Shown: positions 53,164 to 63,183 of the stretch, piece by piece
How positions within the stretch are numbered: the first letter of the stretch is position 1
How the letters are laid out: every line of letters starts with the position of its first letter
Assembly: GCA_039033995.1 (NCBI GenBank)
Contig: JBCCBP010000008.1
Span: 1 to 64,000 of the forward strand
Source: CALBPI01 sp039033995
GTDB taxonomy: Bacteria > Pseudomonadota > Gammaproteobacteria > Steroidobacterales > Woeseiaceae
DNA: 64,000 nt
Direction of reading: 5' to 3'
Translations under genes and position numbers: made by a program
Notes under the pieces: generated by a model
What the model was told of the DNA's origin: nothing
The model's database searches: none
The model's input: only the letters and a program-made list of their open reading frames with translations

Positions 53164-54828
53164 TTACCCGTTATCCCTGAGCTCGCGGCGCAGGATCTTG
53201 CCGACATTGGTTTTCGGCAATTCATCTTTGAAGACGACCCGCTTCGGCACTTTGTAGCCCGTGAGGTTCTCGCGGCAGTGCGCAATCACGTTCTCCGGCG
53301 TGACACTGTCGTCGGATTTGACGACGAAGACTTTGACGATCTCGCCGGATTTCTCATCGGGCTGGCCAACCGCTGCGACCTCAACGATGCCGTCCATTGC
53401 CGCGATCACGTCCTCGATCTCGTTGGGATAGACATTGAAGCCTGAGACCAGAATCATGTCTTTCTTCCGGTCCTCAATAAAGACAAAGCCCTTCTCGTCC
53501 ATGCGGCCGATATCGCCGGTGCGCAGCCAGTCGCCCATCATGACTTCAGCGGTCGCCTCGGGGCGTTGCCAGTAGCCGGCCATGACCTGCGGGCCGCGAA
53601 TACAAATCTCGCCGACTTCGTTAATGCCAAGTTGTTTACCCTCGTCATCGAAAATGCCAACCTCCGTAGAGGAGATCGGTAATCCGACAGCGCCGTTAAA
53701 GGCCGGCTCGTCGACAAACGGGTTGATGACCGCGGCAGGCGAGGTCTCGGTGAGCCCATAGGCCTGGATTAGATGTGTGCCCGTCACTTCGTGCCATTTT
53801 CTGGCAACGGCTTCTTGCACCGCCATACCACCACCGATCGTGATACGCAGATTGCTGAAGTCGAGGTCGGCAAAGCCGGGCGTCGCCAACAGTGAATTGA
53901 ACAGCGTGTTCACGCCAGTGAAATAGGAAAAGCGATACTTGCCAATCTCCTCGACGAAGCCCGCAAAGTCGCGTGGATTCGTGATCAGTACATTCAGACC
54001 ACCCAGCGCCAACAAGGTGAAGCAATTCCCTTCCAGCGAAAAGATGTGATACAGCGGTAGTGCCGTGATGCCGATGATCTCATCGTCACCCATCTTGTCG
54101 CCGACCCAAGAGTTGGACTGCTGAATGTTGTGCACCATGTTGCTGTGTGTGAGCATCGCGCCTTTGGAGACGCCCGTCGTACCACCGGTGTATTGCAGGA
54201 ACGCGAGATCGGATAGCTCAATGGATTCTTTACGCAGCGAGTGACGCGCACCTTGTTTCAGAGCAGCACGAAAGCCGACGGCTCCGGGTAGTGAGAACGC
54301 CGGCACCATTTTCTTCACGCGTTTGACGACGAAGTTGGTCAGGCCGCGCTTGAGCCCCGGCAGCATGTCCCCGATCTGCGTCGTGATGACCTGCTCGACT
54401 GGCGTACGATCGATGACGGCCTGAAGTGTGTGGGCGAAATTCTCAACAATGACGATGGCCTTGGCACCAGAGTCTTTCAGTTGGTGTTCCAGCTCGCGCT
54501 CGGTGTAGAGCGGGTTGACGTTGACAACGGTCATACCGGCACGCAGCACACCAAACAATGCAACCGGATATTGCAGAATGTTGGGCATCATCAGCGCGAC
54601 ACGATCGCCTTTGCTGAGCCCGGCTTCATGCTGCAGGTAGGCGCCGAACTGTGCGGACAGTCTGTCCATATCGGCAAAGCTCAGCTCGACGCCCATGTTG
54701 GCGTAGGCTGGCTTGCTGGCATGCTCCCGACATTTCTCCTCGATCAGGTCGCGCAGCGACGAGTAGCCCGCATTATCGATGGTTTCGGGGGTGCCGGGTA
54801 CGTAAGCATCAAGCCAGATTTTTTCCAT
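53164..54828 (-). CDS. fadD: Long-chain fatty acid--CoA ligase
   Basis: A 554-residue AMP-forming acyl-CoA synthetase. The AMP-binding motif TGGTTGVSKGAML is near residue 215; AYGLTETSPA, GWLRTGDIG and the C-terminal LPKTNVGKILRRELR (catalytic lysine) follow. It activates fatty acids for beta-oxidation or lipid synthesis. It is on its own transcript, facing the DUF445 gene. Confidence 0.96.
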   Translation of the reverse strand: MEKIWLDAYVPGTPETIDNAGYSSLRDLIEEKCREHASKPAYANMGVELSFADMDRLSAQFGAYLQHEAGLSKGDRVALMMPNILQYPVALFGVLRAGMTVVNVNPLYTERELEHQLKDSGAKAIVIVENFAHTLQAVIDRTPVEQVITTQIGDMLPGLKRGLTNFVVKRVKKMVPAFSLPGAVGFRAALKQGARHSLRKESIELSDLAFLQYTGGTTGVSKGAMLTHSNMVHNIQQSNSWVGDKMGDDEIIGITALPLYHIFSLEGNCFTLLALGGLNVLITNPRDFAGFVEEIGKYRFSYFTGVNTLFNSLLATPGFADLDFSNLRITIGGGMAVQEAVARKWHEVTGTHLIQAYGLTETSPAAVINPFVDEPAFNGAVGLPISSTEVGIFDDEGKQLGINEVGEICIRGPQVMAGYWQRPEATAEVMMGDWLRTGDIGRMDEKGFVFIEDRKKDMILVSGFNVYPNEIEDVIAAMDGIVEVAAVGQPDEKSGEIVKVFVVKSDDSVTPENVIAHCRENLTGYKVPKRVVFKDELPKTNVGKILRRELRDNG

Positions 54829-54862
54829 AATGGGTTCCGTTCGCGGTCAGAGCAGTGATGGG

Positions 54863-55624
54863 TTAATAATCAGCGGGCGACAATACGTTCACGAGTGTCG
54901 GCCAAACGTTCTCAAGCATAACAGGCTGGGCTTCGGCGTTCGGGTGAATGCCATCGCTTTGCATCAGCGAATCGTCAAGCGCGACGCCCTCGAGAAAAAA
55001 TGACACCAGCGCCAGGTCATAATCGTCGGCCAGCGCTTCGTATTGTTCGACAAACGCCGTGGTGTAACGTTCGCCGTAGTTGGGTGGGATCATCATGCCG
55101 AGCAGCATGACATCGGCGCCAGCGGCCTGAGAAGCGGTGATCATGCGCTCAAAATTGCGGCGCATGGTTTCAATCGGAAAGCCGCGCAGGCCGTCGTTGC
55201 CACCCAGTTCGATCACGACGAGATCCGGCTTGTGCGTCGCCAGGGCTGCTGGCAACCGAGCGGCGCCACCGTTGCTCGTATCACCACTGATACTGGCGTT
55301 GACGACCCGATACCCAAGGTCGTTTTCGTCCAATCTTTGCTGCAGTAGCGCCACCCAGCCGTCGCTTAAGTCGGCCAGGCCATAGCCAGCGCTGAGGCTG
55401 TCGCCGACCACAAGAATCGTCGGCCTCTTGTCATCGACAGGTGTCGCCCGCACATCTTTAGCTACAGCCGCTTTGGTCGGTGTTGCGGCCTCTGGTATTG
55501 CCGCGGCAGATTCCGGTATTACCGCATCTGTCGCATCATCACCGGCGAACTGGTACAACACACCGGCAGCGATCAATGCGATCACGATTACGCCGATCAA
55601 GGTCTGAGACGTTTTGCGAGTCAT
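54863..55624 (-). CDS. tesA: SGNH-hydrolase, TesA-like acyl-CoA thioesterase/arylesterase
   Basis: A 253-residue esterase. An N-terminal helix (TLIGVIVIALIAAGVLYQF) suggests export with membrane anchoring, followed by a linker to about residue 65. The SGNH blocks are GDSLSAGYG (Ser), SISGDTSNGG (Gly), IELGGNDGLRG (Asn) and DGIHPNAEAQ (Asp, His). It is divergent from ybbA, as in E. coli where tesA faces ybbAP. Confidence 0.93.
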   Translation of the reverse strand: MTRKTSQTLIGVIVIALIAAGVLYQFAGDDATDAVIPESAAAIPEAATPTKAAVAKDVRATPVDDKRPTILVVGDSLSAGYGLADLSDGWVALLQQRLDENDLGYRVVNASISGDTSNGGAARLPAALATHKPDLVVIELGGNDGLRGFPIETMRRNFERMITASQAAGADVMLLGMMIPPNYGERYTTAFVEQYEALADDYDLALVSFFLEGVALDDSLMQSDGIHPNAEAQPVMLENVWPTLVNVLSPADY

Positions 55625-55663
55625 AGCGAGAGCGTTTGCCGGTCTACAAGGAATAGAGCATCA

Positions 55664-56374
55664 ATGAATCCCGATAGTGTACCGCAGGACACGCCATCAA
55701 TCGTCCTGGCTGCCCAGGAATTGACCAAAACCGTCGACAGCGCCGATGGCGATCTGACGATCCTGTCAGACGTCTCGTTTGAGGCAACGCGCGGTGAAAC
55801 GCTCGCGATCGTGGGCCCTTCTGGCGCGGGTAAATCGACCTTGCTGGCGTTGCTCGCCGGTCTGGACGAGCCGACATCGGGGCGCGTCATGCTGGACGGT
55901 ATCGATTTCTCGAGCCTCGACGAAGACGGGCGCGCCGCCGCTCGCTCGGGCCGGGTCGGTTTCGTGTTTCAGTCGTTCCATCTGATTCCGGCACTGACCG
56001 CGTTGGAAAACGTCATGATGCCCCTGGAGCTCTCCGGAGAGGCCTCCCCCCGACAGGCAGCCGAGGCGATTCTCGATGAAGTCGGTCTGACGCCGCGACT
56101 ACGACACTACCCGGCGCAGCTCTCAGGTGGTGAAAAACAACGGGTCGCTATCGCGCGGGCGTTTGCGGCAAGACCGAGTGTCCTGTTTGCCGACGAACCG
56201 ACCGGCAACCTCGACAGTGGCACGGGTCAGCGCATCGAGAATCTGTTGTTCGATCTGAATCAGAACCACGATGCGACGCTCGTGCTGGTGACACACGACA
56301 CGGATCTCGCAGCGCGTTGCCAGCGCCGTCTGTCGATCGATGGTGGCAAACTTGTGGCCGACGAATCGTCATGA
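55664..56374 (+). CDS. ybbA: ABC transporter ATP-binding protein YbbA
   Basis: A 236-residue ATPase of the LolD/MacB-type group. Walker A is GPSGAGKSTLL near residue 49, the signature is LSGGEKQRVAIARAF and Walker B FADEPTGNLDSGTG. It pairs with the permease encoded by the next gene, whose ATG overlaps its stop (ATGA). In E. coli this pair is next to tesA too. Confidence 0.95.
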   Translation: MNPDSVPQDTPSIVLAAQELTKTVDSADGDLTILSDVSFEATRGETLAIVGPSGAGKSTLLALLAGLDEPTSGRVMLDGIDFSSLDEDGRAAARSGRVGFVFQSFHLIPALTALENVMMPLELSGEASPRQAAEAILDEVGLTPRLRHYPAQLSGGEKQRVAIARAFAARPSVLFADEPTGNLDSGTGQRIENLLFDLNQNHDATLVLVTHDTDLAARCQRRLSIDGGKLVADESS

Positions 56375-58857
56375 GTCGCGTTTGGCGTTTTGCACTCAAC
56401 GGCCTGCGACGTGAGCTACGCGCGGGCGAGTTGCTGGTATTGATGCTGGCGCTCGTCATTGCCGTCGGTTCCATCACCGCGATCAGCTTCCTGACCGACC
56501 GGATCGGGCGTGGTGTCGCGCAGCAAGCCACCGAAGTGCTGGCCGCCGATCTGCGTTTGCGCTCCGGGCGGCCTATGGATGCCGAGCGTTTAACCACCGC
56601 ACGCGATGCCGGTCTGCAGGCAGCCAGCGCAATGAATTTCCCGAGTGTTGTGTTTCGCGGCGAAGAGCGTGCACTGGTCAATTTGAAGGCCGTGTCGGAC
56701 GGCTATCCGCTGCGCGGCGAGTTGCGCACGGCAGAACGTTTATTCGGCGCGCCCGAGGTGACGACAACCATTCCGGCGCCCGGCCGCGTGTTCGCTGATG
56801 CGGCGCTGCTGGCACGACTCGGCGTGAATGTGGGTGACCGCGTCGATGTCGGAGCGCTTTCTGTCGTCATCGATCGTGTGCTCGTCTATCGCCCGGATCA
56901 GTCGGCTGGATTCAGCGGTCTTGCACCGACCTTGCTGATCAATATCACCGACATCCCGGCAAGCGGATTGCTGGCCGAGGGTAGCCGTGTCAGTTACACA
57001 CAATTGTTTGCTGGTGATCAAAGCGCTATCGAGGATTTCACGGCGACACTAACAGACAAACTGCCGGATGGCGTGCGGCTGGAAAATCAGGCCGACGCCG
57101 GCAGTCAATTGTCCATCGCGATCGACCGGGCCGGCCGATTCCTGTCACTCGCGTCGTTGGTCAGTCTGATTCTGGCGGCCGTCGCTGTGGCAATGGCAGC
57201 GCGTCGCTATGCTGAGCGCCGGCTCGACACAGCCGCATTGATGAAGACCTTTGGCGCGCAGCAATCGTTCGTGCTGCAGGTCTCGATTGTGCACATCCTC
57301 GTGATTGGTGTGATCGCCAGCGCGATCGGGACGGCGTTGGGCTTTTTCGCCGAGCGCGGGTTGTCGGCCCTGTTGTCGGGTTGGTTGCGCGGAGATTTGC
57401 CGAAACCCGGCTGGACACCGGCGATACCGGGTGCAGTCACAGCGCTTGTCCTGCTCGCCGGTTTCGCACTGCCTTCGTTGTTGCAGTTGAAGCAGACACC
57501 ACCGCTGCGAGTGCTGCGCCATGATCTGGCACCGCCACCGCCGGGGATCTGGCTGACTTATGGTGCTGCCTTGCTCGCGATGGCGGCGCTCGTCTGGTGG
57601 GCGGTGCAAGATATTCAGTTGTTGCTGGTGATTATTCTTGGCACAGCGGCCACCGGCGCAGTGCTGTTTTTTGCCGGGCGCGTGTTGGTTAGTGTGTTGT
57701 CACGTTTTCGCAGTGGCGTGGGCGTATCGTGGCGTTACGGCCTGGCGAATGTCTCGCGTCGAGGCGCTTCGAGCGCCATTCAGGTCGTTGCGTTTGGTCT
57801 CGGGTTGATGGTGTTGTTGTTGCTGACTCTGGTGCGCAATGACTTGCTGGCCGGCTGGCGTAGCACCATCGTTGACGGCGCGCCGAATCAGTTCCTGATC
57901 AATATCCAACCGGACGAGCGTGCATCGGTGCGCGAGCAGTTTGTTGACGCGGGTTGGGATGACATGACGTTTGTGCCGCTGGTGCGCGGGCGTATCACGG
58001 CGGTGAACGGCGAGGCAGCCAGCAACGACCCTGAGACTCGGCGCGCTCGCACGGGACGGGAGCTCAACCTCACCTGGTCGGCCACATTGGACCCCAGTAA
58101 CGAAGTCGTCGCGGGTGAATTCTGGCCCGAAGATTACGCTGGTGAGCCGCTGGTATCGGTTGACGAAGACGTGGCTAAAGAAATGCAGCTGTCGATCGGT
58201 GACACACTCACGTTCGACTTTGCCGGCCAGCCATTGACGGCACGTGTTACGAGTTTTCGTGCGATCGATTGGGAGTCGTTCCGGCCGAACTTCTTTATGG
58301 TGTTGAGCGCGCCTGGCATGCAGGCATTCCCGCAAACGTACATCACGTCGCTGTTTGTGTCGGCAGATCAGAGCGATGTGCTGGTGCGGGTTGTGCGCGC
58401 GCACCCGTCGATCTCGGTCATCGACATCGATGCGGCGATCGCCCGTGTTCGCTCGATCATCGATAAGGCGTCCTTGGCTGTGCAATACGTATTCCTCTTT
58501 ACGCTGGCCGCGGGGCTCGTCGTGTTATTCGCCGCGATCCAGTCGACGCTTGACGAGCGTCGTTACGAGAGCGCGTTGTTGCGCACGTTCGGCGCGACGC
58601 GACGCACTATTCTGTCGGGTATCCTGGCTGAGTTTTCTGCGCTTGGCCTGTTGGCGGGGCTGTGTGCAGCGACCGGCGCTAGCGTCATCGGCTGGGTTGC
58701 CGCGCGCGAATTGTTCGAACTGGAGATCGCCCTGAATCCATGGCTGTGGCTCGCCGGTTTGCTGGCAGGCTGGCTGATGGTGGGTGTCAGCGGTACGCTG
58801 GCGGCGCGCTCGGCAGCCGAGACACCACCGGTGCAAACGCTACGACGACTTTCCTGA
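56371..58857 (+). CDS. ybbP: FtsX-type ABC permease YbbP
   Basis: An 828-residue membrane protein from the ATG at 56371. It starts with a helix (LVLMLALVIAVGSITAISFL), has a large periplasmic domain, a central four-helix FtsX module (about 265-480), a second periplasmic domain, and a C-terminal FtsX module. The motif RRYAERRLDTAALMKTFGA and its second copy DERRYESALLRTFGATRR precede the two modules. The 3' end overlaps the next convergent gene by 18 bp. Transported substrate unknown. Confidence 0.94.
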   Translation: MSRVWRFALNGLRRELRAGELLVLMLALVIAVGSITAISFLTDRIGRGVAQQATEVLAADLRLRSGRPMDAERLTTARDAGLQAASAMNFPSVVFRGEERALVNLKAVSDGYPLRGELRTAERLFGAPEVTTTIPAPGRVFADAALLARLGVNVGDRVDVGALSVVIDRVLVYRPDQSAGFSGLAPTLLINITDIPASGLLAEGSRVSYTQLFAGDQSAIEDFTATLTDKLPDGVRLENQADAGSQLSIAIDRAGRFLSLASLVSLILAAVAVAMAARRYAERRLDTAALMKTFGAQQSFVLQVSIVHILVIGVIASAIGTALGFFAERGLSALLSGWLRGDLPKPGWTPAIPGAVTALVLLAGFALPSLLQLKQTPPLRVLRHDLAPPPPGIWLTYGAALLAMAALVWWAVQDIQLLLVIILGTAATGAVLFFAGRVLVSVLSRFRSGVGVSWRYGLANVSRRGASSAIQVVAFGLGLMVLLLLTLVRNDLLAGWRSTIVDGAPNQFLINIQPDERASVREQFVDAGWDDMTFVPLVRGRITAVNGEAASNDPETRRARTGRELNLTWSATLDPSNEVVAGEFWPEDYAGEPLVSVDEDVAKEMQLSIGDTLTFDFAGQPLTARVTSFRAIDWESFRPNFFMVLSAPGMQAFPQTYITSLFVSADQSDVLVRVVRAHPSISVIDIDAAIARVRSIIDKASLAVQYVFLFTLAAGLVVLFAAIQSTLDERRYESALLRTFGATRRTILSGILAEFSALGLLAGLCAATGASVIGWVAARELFELEIALNPWLWLAGLLAGWLMVGVSGTLAARSAAETPPVQTLRRLS

Positions 58858-59781
58858 GCGCTTTTCCTGCTTGGCTTTCTTGGCGGCGGCTTTGGCCGCT
58901 TTCTTCTCGGCCTTTTCGGCGTCTTTCTTGAGCTGCTTCTGGCTGGGCGGGTCGATCAACTGCTTGACCGATTTGAGTACGTTTACTTCGCCGGACTCGA
59001 GTAGTGTAGGGAATTGCTCCCGGCAGACGATCCATGTCGCACCGACAATAGAAAAATAAAAGGACAGCAACAGAAACGCGTAAGTCATCTGGTCGATAAA
59101 ATCGCCGACCCAACCCGGGAACTGAATACCGAATACGCCGTCCATGATGGCGGAGATGATCCGGTCCATAATTTCGACCTCGAACATCATGAACGCCATA
59201 AACCACAGCACGGCCAGAAAGATAACCAGGTTCACGCCGAGCTCGATCAACGCCGCGACCCAGTCGCGACTAAACGACAACGCGGCGAGTGCAATCGTCA
59301 ACGCAGCGGCGACGCTGCACGAACGGGCGAGTAGCTCGGCCACATAGCCGATCGAAATCCAAAAGGGCCCGTCTTCGATGGGTTCGACCGTTTGATTGAT
59401 GACGTTGGTCACCAGCCCGATAACAACCAGTACGACGATCGCCGGAATGACGCTCGCAGCCAGCCACGGAAAGTCGTCCGGCTTGGCCGTCTTGCCGTCG
59501 AACAGATAGCGTCGGAACAAGAACGCAAACACAGAACTGACAGCCACTGCGGGCCAGTCGATGAAGTCTTTGCCGGAAAATGGCGGCGTGAACGTCTGAA
59601 ACAGGAAGCCGCCGAGAATGCTGGCAGCGCTGAGTGCGAGGATCGTCGTGCGCGGTCGCTCGCCAAAGACCTGGCTCAACTGGTCGTCGTTGGGTGAGTC
59701 GTTGAACGCGCGCTGCAACGCGGGCGCCATGTCGTTGAAGCCGGTCCAGGCCACCTTGGCGAGGTGTGAAAGTTTAGCCAT
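58840..59781 (-). CDS. Multi-TM membrane protein of unknown function with Lys/Ala-rich tail
   Basis: A 313-residue protein with about six membrane segments between residues 47 and 255, e.g. WLAASVIPAIVVLVVIGLVT and LVIFLAVLWFMAFMMFEVEI. The last 40 residues are highly basic and alanine-rich (KKDAEKAEKKAAKAAAKKAK), likely a cytoplasmic coiled coil. I do not recognise the family. It lies downstream of oxyR on the same strand with an 8-bp overlap of its start with the oxyR end, so it may belong to that transcript. Confidence 0.75.
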   Translation of the reverse strand: MAKLSHLAKVAWTGFNDMAPALQRAFNDSPNDDQLSQVFGERPRTTILALSAASILGGFLFQTFTPPFSGKDFIDWPAVAVSSVFAFLFRRYLFDGKTAKPDDFPWLAASVIPAIVVLVVIGLVTNVINQTVEPIEDGPFWISIGYVAELLARSCSVAAALTIALAALSFSRDWVAALIELGVNLVIFLAVLWFMAFMMFEVEIMDRIISAIMDGVFGIQFPGWVGDFIDQMTYAFLLLSFYFSIVGATWIVCREQFPTLLESGEVNVLKSVKQLIDPPSQKQLKKDAEKAEKKAAKAAAKKAKQEKRSGKSS

Positions 59782-60706
59782 CGCCGGAGTGTTGCGACAG
59801 GTGCGGAATGCAGCCAGAAATCGTCTCGCACACGCTGCGGATCAATGCATCGCGCGGATGACTGGCGCGCCAAACGCCGACGACGGTACGAACGGGCGCC
59901 GGCGATTTGAATGGGAGTGTGACAAGGCGCGTCTGTCGTGTATCGCGATCGATAATGGCGAGCTCCGGCAGCAACGTCACGCCGGCACCGCCTGCAACCA
60001 TCTGGCGCAACGTCTCGAGACTGGTCGCACGGAATTCGTCCTCGTTGACATTGCCGGCCATCGTGCAGACTTCGAGCGCCTGGTCGCGCAAGCAGTGTCC
60101 GTCTTCGAGCAACAGAAAGTGCTCACCCGCCAGGTCGTCATGGGTGGCGAAGTCGCGGTCTGCAAGCGGATGGCTAGGATCGACCGCCAGACGAAACGGC
60201 TCATCGAACAGGTTCTGGCTTTCGCAGCCATTCAGATCGAGCGGCAGCGCCAGGATGCCGAGATCGATATCGCCTTGTCGGATGCTCTGCATCAACGGGT
60301 CGGTCTGTACCTCGAGGTACAGGCATTTCAGGCGCTGAAAGTGTTCTGATAAACAAGGGGCCGCGTGCGGTAGCAAGTACGGTGCGAGGGTCGGGATTAA
60401 CCCGACTCGCAGGCGACCCGCTTGCGGGTCCTGATGGGCTTCGGCGAGATCAGAAATGCTGCGTGCTTCGCGCAGTAGGTCTCGCGCGCGTGCCGCGATT
60501 GCCTCGCCGGTCTGCGTGAGCTGAATGCCTTTGTTGTGACGCTCAACCAACGTGACGCCGAGTTGCTCTTCGAGCTTCTTGATCTGTGTGCTGAGTGTCG
60601 GCTGCGTGACAAAACAGGCATCGGCGGCACGGCCAAAATGACGGTGCTCATCAAGGGCCACCAAATAGCTCAGCATGCGAAGATTGAAGTGCAGATTGGC
60701 GCTCAC
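59774..60706 (-). CDS. oxyR: Hydrogen peroxide-responsive LysR regulator OxyR
   Basis: A 310-residue LysR-type regulator. The helix-turn-helix part HFGRAADACFVTQPTLSTQIKKLE is near the N-terminus. The redox pair is present in LLEDGHCLRDQALEVC, matching Cys199 and Cys208 of E. coli OxyR, and ATSLETLRQMVAGGAGVTLLP follows. The start is a GTG at 60706 that overlaps the stop of the photolyase gene, so it is translated as part of that transcript. Confidence 0.96.
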   Translation of the reverse strand: MSANLHFNLRMLSYLVALDEHRHFGRAADACFVTQPTLSTQIKKLEEQLGVTLVERHNKGIQLTQTGEAIAARARDLLREARSISDLAEAHQDPQAGRLRVGLIPTLAPYLLPHAAPCLSEHFQRLKCLYLEVQTDPLMQSIRQGDIDLGILALPLDLNGCESQNLFDEPFRLAVDPSHPLADRDFATHDDLAGEHFLLLEDGHCLRDQALEVCTMAGNVNEDEFRATSLETLRQMVAGGAGVTLLPELAIIDRDTRQTRLVTLPFKSPAPVRTVVGVWRASHPRDALIRSVCETISGCIPHLSQHSGDG

Positions 60707-62145
60707 GAGGCTTCCTTCAGTGTCTGCAATGCATCGAGTGCTTCTTTGCGTGTCACAGACAGGTCAACAACAGGACGAGGATAATCCTTTCCTATCGCAA
60801 AGCCTATGTCGGCGGCGATGTCGCCAGGCAACTCCCACGGTTTGTGCAGGAATTTGTCGGGCAGTCGGGCGAGTTCCGGGACATAAGTCCGGACGTAGTC
60901 GCCTTGCTTATCAAACTTTTCACCCTGCGTGATGGGATTAAAGATCCGAAAATACGGCGCGGCATCCGCGCCACTGCCGGCGGCCCATTGCCAGCCCATA
61001 CTATTGGCCGGCAGATCGGCATCGACCAGCGTATCCCAGAACCAGCGCGCACCATGCAGCCAGTGCGCGCGAATATTCTTGACCAGCAATGATGCGACGA
61101 TCATGCGCACCCGATTGTGCATCCAGCCGGTTTGCCACAACTGGCGCATGCCGGCGTCGACAATCGGAATACCGGTTCGGCCACGCTGCCACGCGTGGAT
61201 CAACTCATCAGCATTCTCACGCCACGGAAACGCGGCGTACTTTGCGTTCATCGGTTGGTCACTCGTTTCCGGGTAGTGAAACAGTATGTGGTGCGAGAAC
61301 TCGCGCCAGCCGAGCTCGGTTCGGTAGATCTTGCTACCGTCGTCATCGGTGCCATGGCGCGCGACGATATCCTGATACAACGCGCGGGCAGAAATCTCTC
61401 CCCAATGCAGGTGCGGTGATAGCCGCGATACGCCTTCGACGCCGGGTACGTCGCGGCGCTCGTCGTAATGACGCACAGGCTCGGCAACAAAGGCCGCAGC
61501 ACGTTCCGCTGCGCCTGCTTCACCCGGCGTCCATGTCGCCTCAAGACCGGCATCCCAGCGAATCTTGGGTAGCAAGTCGAGGCTGTCGATACCGTCGCTG
61601 GCCACACCGTCCACACCTTCGATCTGGTCCGGCACCGGCAGTGGTGTCGATAACGCCAATCGCTTTTGCGCTTCGCGCCAGAACGGTGTGAACACGCGGT
61701 ACGGTGTTTCGGTTTTTGTCTTCACGTCCCACGGTTCGATCAACAGCGACCCATTGTGACTTTCGATAGCGACACCCGCTTCGGTGAGTTGCTGCTTAAT
61801 CGCGGTGTCGCGCTGTATGGCAAACGGCTCGTAGAGCCGATTCCAGTACACAGCCGTCGCGCCCGTCTCGTCGATCAATTGCGTCAGTACCGACTGCGCG
61901 TCACCCTGACGTACAACGAGCGTCGCACCGCGATCGGCGATGGATTGGTCGAGCGCGGTCAGGCTGTGATGCAGCCACCAATCGCTGGCAGCGCCCTGGC
62001 GCCAGTGTTCGTCGCTATCGCGATCATCGATGAACAGCGGAATGATCGTTTCTGCCGAGTTCAATGCAGCGGTCAACGCCGGGTTGTCGGCCAGCCGCAG
62101 ATCGCGGCGAAACCACACGATTGCGGTGAGGTGTTGGTCGGTCAT
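60703..62145 (-). CDS. phrB: Deoxyribodipyrimidine photolyase (cryptochrome/photolyase family)
   Basis: A 480-residue FAD-dependent light-driven DNA repair enzyme. The N-terminal antenna domain starts with IVWFRRDLRLADNPAL. The catalytic domain has GWREFSHHILFHYPE, the DNA-binding GIPIVDAGMRQLWQTGWMHNR and the segment MGWQWAAGSGADAAPYFR. These are features of class I CPD photolyases. It lies between a hydroxyacid dehydrogenase gene (ATGA overlap) and oxyR (GTGA overlap). Confidence 0.96.
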   Translation of the reverse strand: MTDQHLTAIVWFRRDLRLADNPALTAALNSAETIIPLFIDDRDSDEHWRQGAASDWWLHHSLTALDQSIADRGATLVVRQGDAQSVLTQLIDETGATAVYWNRLYEPFAIQRDTAIKQQLTEAGVAIESHNGSLLIEPWDVKTKTETPYRVFTPFWREAQKRLALSTPLPVPDQIEGVDGVASDGIDSLDLLPKIRWDAGLEATWTPGEAGAAERAAAFVAEPVRHYDERRDVPGVEGVSRLSPHLHWGEISARALYQDIVARHGTDDDGSKIYRTELGWREFSHHILFHYPETSDQPMNAKYAAFPWRENADELIHAWQRGRTGIPIVDAGMRQLWQTGWMHNRVRMIVASLLVKNIRAHWLHGARWFWDTLVDADLPANSMGWQWAAGSGADAAPYFRIFNPITQGEKFDKQGDYVRTYVPELARLPDKFLHKPWELPGDIAADIGFAIGKDYPRPVVDLSVTRKEALDALQTLKEAS

Positions 62146-63104
62146 ACGGTGTCCTGATCCAGGCGGTTACTGCGCTCACCGTTCAGGAACGCGCGAAAAT
62201 GGGCGGCGGTCTGATCGATGGCGCGCTGACGGGCTTCCACGGCGGCCCAGGCGATGTGCGGCGTGACGATCAGATTCGGAATGTCGTTGGCGAGCAGTGG
62301 GTTCGTGGGATCCGGCGGCTCCTTGTCGAGTACATCGATGGCGGCGCCGCCGATCTGGCCAGAACGCAGGGCGTTGGCTAACGCTGCGGCATCGACGAGC
62401 CCGCCTCGTGCGGTGTTGATCAGCACACTGGTGGGTTTCATTGCTGCCAGCGTGTCGGCGTTGATCATGTTCGCCGTTTGCGGCGTCAGTGGGCAATGCA
62501 GGCTGACGACATCGGCTTGGGAGAGCAGCTCGGTCAATGGCAATCGCGCGTCCGTCGGTGGTTGTCCGGCGCGTGCGGCGACGAGCACCCGCATGCCAAA
62601 AGCCTCGCCGATGCGGGCAACGGCCTGACCCAGCTCGCCATAGCCGACAATGCCGAGTATCAGGCTGCTTAGCTCCCGGATCGGGTGATCCAGCAGGCAA
62701 AAGTTGTCCTGACGTTGCCAGGCGCCGGCGCGGACGTCGCGGTCATACGCCGAGAGTTGATGGGTGAGGGACAGCAGCGTCGCAAAAACATGCTGCGCGA
62801 CAGATTGCGTGCAATACGCGGTGATGTTCGTGACGGCGACCCCGTGCTCGGCTGCAGCGGCGAGATCGATGCCATCGCTGCCGGTGGCTGTCAGGCCGAT
62901 GTATTTCAGCTTTGGGAGTGCCGCCAGCGTTGCAGCATCAAAGCGGCATTTGTTGGTGAACACGGCGTCGAGGTCCTGGCAGCGCTCAAGTAACTCATTA
63001 GCCGAGGTCATGTCGTAACACTGATACTCGCCCGCGGCAGCCCGCAGCGCGGCATCATCGATGCCGCTGCCCAGGGTGGCGAAATCCAGAAACGCTGCCT
63101 GCAT
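62142..63104 (-). CDS. D-2-hydroxyacid dehydrogenase
   Basis: A 320-residue NAD(P)-dependent enzyme from the ATG at 63104; a longer frame to 63308 is antisense to ycgN. The Rossmann motif is GIVGYGELGQAVA near residue 145, the catalytic arginine is in LINTARGGLVD and the histidine in VTPHIAWA. Related enzymes reduce hydroxypyruvate or glycerate-type acids; the true substrate is unknown. The stop overlaps the phrB start (ATGA), giving a three-gene chain to oxyR. Confidence 0.92.
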   Translation of the reverse strand: MQAAFLDFATLGSGIDDAALRAAAGEYQCYDMTSANELLERCQDLDAVFTNKCRFDAATLAALPKLKYIGLTATGSDGIDLAAAAEHGVAVTNITAYCTQSVAQHVFATLLSLTHQLSAYDRDVRAGAWQRQDNFCLLDHPIRELSSLILGIVGYGELGQAVARIGEAFGMRVLVAARAGQPPTDARLPLTELLSQADVVSLHCPLTPQTANMINADTLAAMKPTSVLINTARGGLVDAAALANALRSGQIGGAAIDVLDKEPPDPTNPLLANDIPNLIVTPHIAWAAVEARQRAIDQTAAHFRAFLNGERSNRLDQDTV

Positions 63105-63183
63105 GAGAATCCTGTCCCGAGTAAACTCGTATTGTAACGTGCGCACCGGATTGCGTGATGCCAAACCCCGTCGAGACAATGTG

